NCBI GenBank assembly: GCA_035623275.1
Contig: DASPTT010000128.1
Span: forward strand, 1-6,519
From: DASPTT01 sp035623275
Lineage (GTDB): Bacteria > Actinomycetota > Acidimicrobiia > Acidimicrobiales > UBA8190
Direction: 5' to 3'
Length of the DNA stretch: 6,519 bases
In this document: positions 1-4,878 of the stretch, one piece after another
Position numbering within the stretch: the first letter of the stretch is position 1
How the letters are laid out: every line of letters begins with the position of its first letter
Translations under genes and position numbers: made by a program
Notes under the pieces: generated by a model
Told to the model about the DNA's origin: nothing
The model's input: only the letters and a program-made list of their open reading frames with translations
The model's database searches: none

Positions 1-1016
1 CCCTGCACCGCCTGTGGCGCCGCGGCGGCCACCCGGCCATCGAGTGGTTCGTCGGCCCGGTCGACGTCGTGCACGGGACGAACTACGTCGTGCCCCCGAC
101 GCGACGTGCGGCGCGGGTCGTGACGGTCCACGACCTCACCGTCTGGCGCTTCCCCGAGATGTCGAACGCCGCCACCCTCGCCTTCCCCGAGTTCGTCCGC
201 CGCGCCCTGGACGACGGCGCGTGGGTCCACACCCATACCCGTTTCGTGGCCGACGAGGTCGTCGACGCCCTGGGCGCCGATCCCGCACGCGTGCGCGTGG
301 TGTACCCGGGGGTCCCCGAGCGCTCGCGGCCCGAGGTCCGCGCCGGAGGGTCCGCCGGCGAGCCGGCATCGGCGCCGGTGCCGGTCCCGGTGTCGGCGCT
401 CGTCCTGCCCGACGGGGTGCGGCGCTACGTGCTGGCCGTCGGCACCATCGAGCCGAGGAAGGACTACCCCGGCCTCGTGGCCGCTTTCGACCGCCTGGCG
501 AGCAGACTGCCGGATGTGGCCCTGGTCGTAGCAGGGGCGGAGGGCTGGGGTGCCGCCTCGTTCACGGCCGCGGTGGAGGCGTCGCCGCATCGGCGCCGGA
601 TCGTGCGCCCCGGGTTCCTCGACGACGACGCGCTGCAACGGCTCCTCGAAGGCGCCACGGCGCTCGCCTACCCCTCGGTCTACGAAGGGTTCGGGTTCCC
701 GCCGGTCGAGGCGATGGCGGCCGGCGTGCCCGTCGTGGCCACGGCCGCCGGCTCGGTGCCCGAGGTCGTGGGCGACGGTGCCGTCCTCGTGCCGCCGGCC
801 GACCCCGACGCCCTGGCGGGCGCGCTGGAGGCGGTGCTGGTCGACGAGGAGCAGCGGGCCGCCCTGGCGGCGCGGGGTTCGGCGCGCGCGGCGACGTTCA
901 CCTGGGAGCGCTGCGGGCGGGGGCTGGCCGAGCTCTATCACGACGCGGCGCTCGGTGCCGGCTCGGCACGTGACCGAGGGGCGGGCGGCCGGGCCCGGTC
1001 GCGGGAGGCACCGTGA
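1..1016 (+). CDS. Family 4 glycosyltransferase (GT-B), 5'-truncated by window edge
   Basis: The frame is open from the first complete codon at base 3 and gives 337 residues ending at TGA 1014-1016; the true start is upstream of the window. Residue numbers below count from base 3. The N-terminal half keeps the end of a GT-B acceptor domain (VHGTNY near 23-28, TVHD at 41-44). The C-terminal half carries the GT4 donor-site signature: GTIEPRK at 147-153, whose Arg152 and Lys153 would contact the donor phosphates, and the E-x7-E pair Glu228/Glu236 in YEGFGFPPVEA. Expected role: transfer of a sugar from an NDP-sugar, retaining the anomeric configuration, at the cytoplasmic face of the membrane. A Pro/Val/Ala-rich linker lies around 117-133. 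It resembles the protein encoded at 2101-3264 over much of its length. Sugar and linkage cannot be read from the sequence, although the rmd neighbour suggests D-rhamnose or mannose. The next gene starts inside its stop codon region (GTGA). Confidence 0.93.
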   Translation, partial: LHRLWRRGGHPAIEWFVGPVDVVHGTNYVVPPTRRAARVVTVHDLTVWRFPEMSNAATLAFPEFVRRALDDGAWVHTHTRFVADEVVDALGADPARVRVVYPGVPERSRPEVRAGGSAGEPASAPVPVPVSALVLPDGVRRYVLAVGTIEPRKDYPGLVAAFDRLASRLPDVALVVAGAEGWGAASFTAAVEASPHRRRIVRPGFLDDDALQRLLEGATALAYPSVYEGFGFPPVEAMAAGVPVVATAAGSVPEVVGDGAVLVPPADPDALAGALEAVLVDEEQRAALAARGSARAATFTWERCGRGLAELYHDAALGAGSARDRGAGGRARSREAP

Positions 1017-2119
1017 GCGCGGACGGCGTCCTCCTCGCCGTCCAGCAGCTGCGGCGCAACGTCCCCGGGGGGATCGGCACCTACGCACGGGGGCTGCTCC
1101 AGGGGCTGCGCACGCTGGAGTCGGCGGGCGACGCGGTCCCCGAGATCGCCCTCTACGCCAGCCGGCGCACGGCGGAGCCGGACCCCCTGGAGGAGACCGG
1201 CCGTCCACTGCGCCTGTCGCGCCTTCCCGGTCCCCTGCTCACGCGCGCCTGGGACCTCGGGGTGGTCAGGGCCCCCGATGGGTTCGCCGTGGTGCACGCC
1301 GTCTCACTGGCAGCGCCTGCGCCGCGGGCGGGAACCGCCGCGGTGATCGCCGTGCACGACATGGCCTGGCGGCATGCGCCCGACGCCTACCCGGCCCGGG
1401 GCCGGCGCTGGCACGAGGCGGCGCTGGGGCGGGCCCTGCGGCGGGGGACCGCCTTCGTCGTCCCCGCGCCCGCCGTCGGCGAGGAGCTGGTCGCCGCGGG
1501 TGCGCCGGCCGACGCGGTGCGGCGCATCCCCTTCGGCTGCGACCACCTGGCACCGCCCGACGAGGCCGCCGCCGACGAGGTCCTGGCCCGGCTCGGCGTC
1601 CGGGGAGGGTTCCTGCTGTCGGTGAGCACCATCGAGCCGCGCAAGAACCTGGCACGGCTCATCGAGGCCTACGCCCGCGCCCGGCCGCGCCTGCCCGAGC
1701 CGTGGCCGCTGCTGGTCGTGGGGCCCCCGGGGTGGGGGCCCGACCTCGAGCCCGGCGTGGGCGTGCACCTGGCCGGCTCGGTCGGTGCGGGCGCGTTGAG
1801 CGCCCTCTATGCCCGGGCCCGGCTCCTCGCCTACGTGCCGCTGGAGGAGGGCTACGGCCTGCCAGTGGTCGAGGCGATGTCGGTCGGGACGCCGGTGCTG
1901 GCGAGCCCCGTGCCGAGCACCGGGGGCGCCGCCCTGGAGGTCGCCCCCGACGACGTCGATGCGATCGCGGAGGGTCTCGTCGTCCTCGCCGGGGACGACG
2001 AGCGGCGTGCCGCCCTGACCGCCGCCGGCCTGGCCCACAGCCGGGTGCTCACGTGGTCGGCCAGCGCTCGCGCCCACGTCGATCTGTGGACGGAGGTCGG
2101 GTGCCGGACGGGCCGCTGA
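1013..2119 (+). CDS. Family 4 glycosyltransferase (GT-B)
   Basis: This 368-residue protein starts at GTG 1013, which overlaps the previous stop as GTGA. GGGAGG at 1003-1008 lies 4 bases upstream and supports this start. The N-terminus has the glycine-rich loop PGGIGTYARGL (18-28) typical of GT-B acceptor domains, and AVHD at 113-116. The donor domain shows STIEPRKN at 205-212 (Arg210, Lys211) and the E-x7-E pair Glu279/Glu287 in EEGYGLPVVEAM. The length is normal for the family, so the gene looks intact. It is the most divergent of the three GT4 proteins here: the stretch between GPPGWGPD (237-244) and the E-x7-E motif is shorter than in its neighbours, and Ser replaces Gly before TIEPRK. Expected role: a second, distinct transfer step on the same glycan, at the cytoplasmic membrane face. 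Overlapping stop and start imply translational coupling with the upstream gene. Donor and linkage are unknown. Confidence 0.94.
   Translation: MSADGVLLAVQQLRRNVPGGIGTYARGLLQGLRTLESAGDAVPEIALYASRRTAEPDPLEETGRPLRLSRLPGPLLTRAWDLGVVRAPDGFAVVHAVSLAAPAPRAGTAAVIAVHDMAWRHAPDAYPARGRRWHEAALGRALRRGTAFVVPAPAVGEELVAAGAPADAVRRIPFGCDHLAPPDEAAADEVLARLGVRGGFLLSVSTIEPRKNLARLIEAYARARPRLPEPWPLLVVGPPGWGPDLEPGVGVHLAGSVGAGALSALYARARLLAYVPLEEGYGLPVVEAMSVGTPVLASPVPSTGGAALEVAPDDVDAIAEGLVVLAGDDERRAALTAAGLAHSRVLTWSASARAHVDLWTEVGCRTGR
2092..2096 (+). promoter_or_regulatory. Ribosome binding site choosing GTG 2101
   Basis: GGAGG sits inside the end of the preceding gene, 4 bases before GTG 2101. The alternative in-frame GTG at 2122 has no comparable purine run at the right distance, which favours 2101 and a 19-base gene overlap. 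Confidence 0.6.
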
Positions 2120-3264
2120 CCGTGTCGCTCGACGCCACGGCGGTGCCCCGCGACCCCGTGGGCGCGGGCCGCTACACGGTCGAGTTGGTGGACGCCCTCG
2201 CCGCGCGCGACGACGTGACGCTCCTGGTGTGGTCGCGACGCGACGACGGGGCTCGATGGCAGGGGCGCAACCGCCGCGTCCGCCCCGTGGCGCCGCGGTC
2301 GCGCCCCCTGCGCATGGCCTGGGAGCAGGTCCGGCTCCCGTCCTTGCTCGCCCGCGGGGCGCCGGTGCCGGCGGTGCACCACGGCCCCCACTACACCATG
2401 CCAGAGCGCGCCCGGCTGCCGGTGGTGGTCACCATCCACGACGTCACGTTCCTCGACCACCCCGAATGGCACGAGCGCACCAAGGTCCCGGTCTTCCGCC
2501 ACGCCATCTCGGTGGCGGCGCGGCGCGCCGACGCGCTCGTGTGCGTGAGCCGGGTCACCGCGGACCGCTTCGTGCAACGGTGCCACCCCGCCGGCAAGGT
2601 GTTCGTCGCGCCCCACGGCGTCGACCACGACCGCTTCACAGAGCACCCGGGCTCGCCCGGTGCGGACGACCGGGTCCTCGACGCGCTGGGCGTGCGCCGG
2701 CCCTATGTCCTGTTCCTCGGCACGATCGAGCCCCGCAAGGCGGTGGCGCCCCTGGTGCGCGCCTTCGACCGGGTGGCCTCCGGCAACCCGGACCTCTCGC
2801 TCGTCGTGGCCGGCGGGCGCGGATGGGGGAGCGAGGACGTCGACCAGGCCATCGCCGCGGCAGCGCACCGGGACCGGATCCGGCGCACCGGCTATGTCGC
2901 CGACGACGCCGTGCCCCCGTTGCTGCGGGGCGCGGCGGTGGTCGCCTATCCCGCGTTGGAGGAAGGGTTCGGTCTCCCGGCCCTGGAGGCCCTGGCCTGC
3001 GGTGCGCCCCTGGTGACCACGTCCGGCTCGGCCATGGCCGAGGCTGCCGGCGCCGCCGCGCTCCTGGTCCGGCCCGGGGACGTGGACGAGCTCGCCGAGG
3101 CCGTCGCCGCCGTGCTCGACGGCGGGCCGGAGGCCGCCGAGCGCCGCCGCCTCGGGCTGGAGGTGGCGGCCCGCCACACCTGGGCGGCGAGCGCGGCGAC
3201 GCACGTCGACGCCTACCGTTGGGCCGCCGGGTCCGCCGCCGGCGCCGCCCACCGGGGCCGATAA
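2101..3264 (+). CDS. Family 4 glycosyltransferase (GT-B)
   Basis: From GTG 2101 this gives 387 residues ending at TAA 3262-3264; a start at GTG 2122 would remove seven residues. The reading frame stays open far upstream, but that stretch is out of frame with the two transferases already assigned there and is not coding. Domains: an N-terminal GT-B acceptor domain opening with the VSLDATAV strand (8-15) and GAGRYT (21-26), TIHD at 111-114, then a donor domain with GTIEPRK at 207-213 (Arg212, Lys213), AGGRGWG at 237-243 and the E-x7-E pair Glu288/Glu296 in EEGFGLPALEAL. All parts of the family are present. It aligns by eye with the truncated protein at the start of the window, including GWG, HR.RI, the YP..EEGFG-like block and the final TW motif, so the two look like tandem paralogues. 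It probably adds a further sugar of the same glycan as its neighbours. Donor, acceptor and linkage are not determinable here. Confidence 0.93.
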   Translation: MPDGPLTVSLDATAVPRDPVGAGRYTVELVDALAARDDVTLLVWSRRDDGARWQGRNRRVRPVAPRSRPLRMAWEQVRLPSLLARGAPVPAVHHGPHYTMPERARLPVVVTIHDVTFLDHPEWHERTKVPVFRHAISVAARRADALVCVSRVTADRFVQRCHPAGKVFVAPHGVDHDRFTEHPGSPGADDRVLDALGVRRPYVLFLGTIEPRKAVAPLVRAFDRVASGNPDLSLVVAGGRGWGSEDVDQAIAAAAHRDRIRRTGYVADDAVPPLLRGAAVVAYPALEEGFGLPALEALACGAPLVTTSGSAMAEAAGAAALLVRPGDVDELAEAVAAVLDGGPEAAERRRLGLEVAARHTWAASAATHVDAYRWAAGSAAGAAHRGR

Positions 3265-3267
3265 GGT
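3262..3267 (+). promoter_or_regulatory. AAGG ribosome site or TAAGGT -10-like element before rmd
   Basis: The sequence TAAGGT merges with the TAA stop of the previous gene and lies 8 bases before GTG 3276. It can be read two ways. AAGG (3263-3266) is a short Shine-Dalgarno with 9-base spacing. TAAGGT also fits the actinobacterial TAnnnT -10 pattern close enough to the start to produce a leaderless or near-leaderless transcript. I see no good -35 element upstream, so the ribosome-site reading is preferred. Confidence 0.35.
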
Positions 3268-3275
3268 TCGCCGGC

Positions 3276-4172
3276 GTGCGCGCCTTCGTGACCGGAGCCA
3301 GAGGGTTCGTGGGCCGGTGGCTCACTGCGCACCTGGCGGCATCGGGGGACGACGTGGTGGCCGTGGACCACGAGGTCGACGTCACCGACCTCGACGTGGT
3401 GACGGCCGCGCTGGCCCGAGCCCGGCCCGACGCCGTCTACCACCTGGCGGCCTTCACCCATGTCGGTCAGTCGTGGCACGACCCGGACCGGGTGATGGTC
3501 GTCAACGCCATCGGCACCCTGCACGTGCTCGAGGCGGCGCGCGCGCTGCCCGAGCCCCCGGTCGTGCTGCTCACCAGCTCGGCCGAGGTCTACGGCTCGG
3601 TGCCCGAGGACCGGCTCCCGGTCACGGAGACCGTCCCGCTCGCGCCCGTGACGCCCTATGCCGTCAGCAAGGTCGCCGCCGAGTACCTGGGGGTCCAACA
3701 GCACCTGGCGTATGGCCTGCCGGTGATCCGGGTGCGGCCCTTCAACCACGTGGGGCCCGGCCAGGCGCCGGGGTTCGTGGTCCCGTCCCTGGCGTCGCGG
3801 GTGGTCGAGGCGCGGCGCACCGGAGCGAGCACCGTGGCCGTGGGCAACCTGAGCGCGCGGCGGGACTTCACGGACGTGCGCGACGTGGTGCGGGCGTACC
3901 GCCTGCTGGTGGAGCACGGCACGGCGGGCGAGGTCTACAACGTCTGCTCCGGGCACGACGTGGTCATCGAGGACATCGCCCGGCGGTTGCTGGCCCTGGC
4001 CGGCAGCGAGCTGGAACTCGCGCCCGACCCGGCCCTGACGCGGCCGGTGGACGTGCCGGTCATGCGAGGGGACCCGGCCAAGCTGCACGCGGCCACGGGC
4101 TGGGCACCCGAGATCGCGCTCGACGACACGCTGCGCGACGTCCTCGAGCACTGGGGCTCGCACGTCGGCTGA
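3276..4172 (+). CDS. rmd: GDP-4-dehydro-6-deoxy-D-mannose reductase (Rmd-like SDR)
   Basis: This is a 298-residue extended short-chain dehydrogenase/reductase. The start at GTG 3276 places the nucleotide-binding glycine motif TGARGFVG at residues 6-13, the normal distance. Catalytic elements are TSS at 100-102 and Y128-x3-K132 (in TPYAVSK). Further features match my memory of Pseudomonas Rmd closely: RPFNHVGPGQ (154-163) followed by GFV, RRDFTDVRDVVRAY (195-208), GEVYNVCSG (218-226), RGDPAKLH (264-271) and TGWAPEI (274-280). The length also fits. Known role of the family: reduction of GDP-4-dehydro-6-deoxy-D-mannose, made by Gmd from GDP-mannose, to GDP-D-rhamnose in the cytoplasm with NAD(P)H. 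An alternative is a related GDP-mannose 4,6-dehydratase or epimerase, but the protein is shorter than Gmd and the NHVGPGQ block favours Rmd. It begins 11 bases after a GT4 gene and is probably the last gene of the operon, as hairpins follow the stop. Confidence 0.82.
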   Translation: MRAFVTGARGFVGRWLTAHLAASGDDVVAVDHEVDVTDLDVVTAALARARPDAVYHLAAFTHVGQSWHDPDRVMVVNAIGTLHVLEAARALPEPPVVLLTSSAEVYGSVPEDRLPVTETVPLAPVTPYAVSKVAAEYLGVQQHLAYGLPVIRVRPFNHVGPGQAPGFVVPSLASRVVEARRTGASTVAVGNLSARRDFTDVRDVVRAYRLLVEHGTAGEVYNVCSGHDVVIEDIARRLLALAGSELELAPDPALTRPVDVPVMRGDPAKLHAATGWAPEIALDDTLRDVLEHWGSHVG

Positions 4173-4177
4173 ACGCA

Positions 4178-4207
4178 AGACGACCCGCCGGTGTCGGCGG
4201 GTCGTCT
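4178..4207 (+). terminator. Strong hairpin just after rmd
   Basis: A perfect 13-bp stem (4178-4190 with 4195-4207) closes a GTGT loop, beginning 5 bases after the rmd stop. No clear T-run follows, which is common for terminators in high-GC actinobacteria. It probably ends the operon and, being symmetrical, may also stop transcription coming from the minus strand. Confidence 0.7.
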
Positions 4208-4209
4208 CG

Positions 4210-4243
4210 GGTCGGACGAGCCTGGGGGGAGGCCCGTCCGACC
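4210..4243. terminator. Second hairpin between convergent genes
   Basis: The arms 4210-4218 (GGTCGGACG) and 4235-4243 (CGTCCGACC) pair perfectly over 9 bp. After one A-C mismatch the stem continues for 4 bp (GCCT with AGGC) to a loop of six G. It starts 2 bases after the first hairpin. It could back up either terminator; there is no T-run on either side. Confidence 0.5.
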
Positions 4244-4277
4244 GTGCCACCCCGGGGGAGGGGGGCGTGGTCCGGGT

Positions 4278-4292
4278 CGTTCGGCCCGAACG
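4278..4292 (-). terminator. Short hairpin after the minus-strand gene
   Basis: CGTTCGG and CCGAACG are perfect inverted arms around a single C; in practice this is a 6-bp stem with a 3-base loop. It lies 8 bases beyond the stop of the minus-strand gene, where a terminator is expected. It is short and lacks a T-run, so support is moderate. Confidence 0.4.
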
Positions 4293-4300
4293 CCTGTCGA

Positions 4301-4669
4301 TCAGGCGGCGTTGCTCAGGAGCAGCGTGCGCAGCTGCTGCCGGGCCTCGCGGGCCTGGCTCTGCGCCTGCTTGAGGATGTCGCGCGCCTGGCTCGGGAGC
4401 CGCTCGCCGACGGGGTCGAGCGAGTCCTCGATCCTCACGATCACCTGCTCGAGGGCGTCGTCGACCCGCTTGACCTGCTGGGTCAGCTGGCCGCGCACCG
4501 CGAGCACGCGCTCTTCCACCTGGGCGCGGGGGTCCTCGAGGCGCTTCGCCAGCTCCTGGCGCCGAACCTGCGCCCGCTGGAACGTCAGCACACCGAAGCC
4601 CACGACCACGTACGCCGCGTCGCGGATGATCTTGGTGACCTCGTCCGTCACGTCCTTCATGTCCGTCAT
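4301..4669 (-). CDS. Small charged helical (coiled-coil-like) protein of unknown function
   Basis: A 122-residue protein read from ATG at 4669 to TGA at 4301-4303. A second ATG (residue 4, at 4660) is possible. A weak AAGGA-type site (GAGGAAGGA across 4692-4684) lies 14 bases from the first ATG, rather far. Visible parts: a short charged N-terminus, a hydrophobic stretch around 19-30 (AYVVVGFGVLTF), then about 85 residues rich in Gln, Arg, Glu, Leu and Val with heptad-like spacing, including LAKRLEDPRAQVEERV. A short nonpolar tail (LLLSNAA) ends it. I do not recognise a named family. The layout is reminiscent of small actinobacterial membrane- or lipid-associated helical proteins such as HbhA-like or phasin-like ones, but that is only resemblance. 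It lacks a signal peptide with a cleavage site. It is transcribed towards rmd, has its own promoter, and is therefore probably not functionally tied to the glycan operon. Confidence 0.8.
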   Translation of the reverse strand: MTDMKDVTDEVTKIIRDAAYVVVGFGVLTFQRAQVRRQELAKRLEDPRAQVEERVLAVRGQLTQQVKRVDDALEQVIVRIEDSLDPVGERLPSQARDILKQAQSQAREARQQLRTLLLSNAA

Positions 4670-4719
4670 GGTGGTTTGGGTCGTCCTTCCTCGGGGGGGG
4701 CTCGGAACTGCCGCTAGCT

Positions 4720-4748
4720 AAAGTACCGGAAAGCGCTAACATTAGCAA
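4720..4748 (-). promoter_or_regulatory. Sigma70-like promoter for the minus-strand gene
   Basis: Read on the minus strand, TTGCTA (4748-4743) and TACTTT (4725-4720) are separated by exactly 17 bp and point at the gene starting at 4669. The region is a clear AT-rich island in very GC-rich DNA. Transcription would begin near 4713, giving a leader of about 44 bases that includes an 8-C run (G run on the plus strand, 4693-4700). Confidence 0.6.
4735..4746. promoter_or_regulatory. Small inverted repeat inside the promoter (possible operator)
   Basis: GCTAA-CA-TTAGC is a perfect 5-bp inverted repeat with a 2-base centre. It overlaps the -35 element and spacer of the minus-strand promoter, where a repressor could act. 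It is short and could be chance; no regulator gene is adjacent. Confidence 0.3.
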
Positions 4749-4835
4749 GCAATCCCCGATCCCGTGGCTGATCAGACCGCTGAGCTGCGAATTCATCGCC
4801 GGCAGCGGTGGTCGAGGCCCCCGCGGCCCGGGTGT

Positions 4836-4863
4836 GGGCAGGGGGGCCGGGGGAGGGGCGGGG
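4836..4863 (+). other. G-run block with G-quadruplex potential upstream of the GT2 gene
   Basis: Five runs of three or more G (3, 6, 5, 4 and 4 bases) separated by spacers of one or two bases match the simple G-quadruplex pattern. It ends immediately before the -10-like TAGCCT and 15 bases before the ATG. The background is GC-rich, so chance is possible. Confidence 0.35.
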
Positions 4864-4869
4864 TAGCCT
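4864..4869 (+). promoter_or_regulatory. TAGCCT -10-like element before the GT2 gene
   Basis: TAGCCT fits the actinobacterial TAnnnT -10 pattern and lies 9 bases before ATG 4879, so transcription could start at or just before the start codon (leaderless or nearly so). Consistent with this, the only purine runs are about 20 bases upstream of the ATG and no usable Shine-Dalgarno is present. No -35 is evident. The TAG is also an in-frame stop, which fixes ATG 4879 as the earliest start. Confidence 0.4.
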
Positions 4870-4878
4870 CGGGCGCTT

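Noticed and set aside
14..973. Plus-strand open frame of 319 codons at the window start
   Set aside because: It is an alternative frame of the first GT4 gene and encodes almost only Arg, Gly, Pro and Ala.
550..2100. Upstream extension of the third GT4 frame to base 550
   Set aside because: This stretch overlaps the first two transferases in a different frame and translates to Arg/Pro/Ala-rich sequence; GT4-like sequence begins only after GTG 2101.
1852..3252. Minus-strand open frame of 466 codons
   Set aside because: It is antisense to two GT4 genes with clear donor-site motifs and shows only compositionally biased sequence.
2229..3275. Upstream extension of the rmd frame to base 2229
   Set aside because: It overlaps the third transferase. 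The glycine-rich nucleotide-binding motif follows directly after GTG 3276, which is the natural start.
4191..4721. Plus-strand open frame of 176 codons
   Set aside because: It starts inside the hairpin region and is antisense to the small helical protein. Its Ser/Arg/Thr-rich product has no motif, and no promoter or ribosome site supports it.
3213..4796. Minus-strand open frame of 527 codons
   Set aside because: It runs antisense to rmd, crosses the hairpin region and overlaps the small minus-strand gene in another frame. The product has no recognisable domain.
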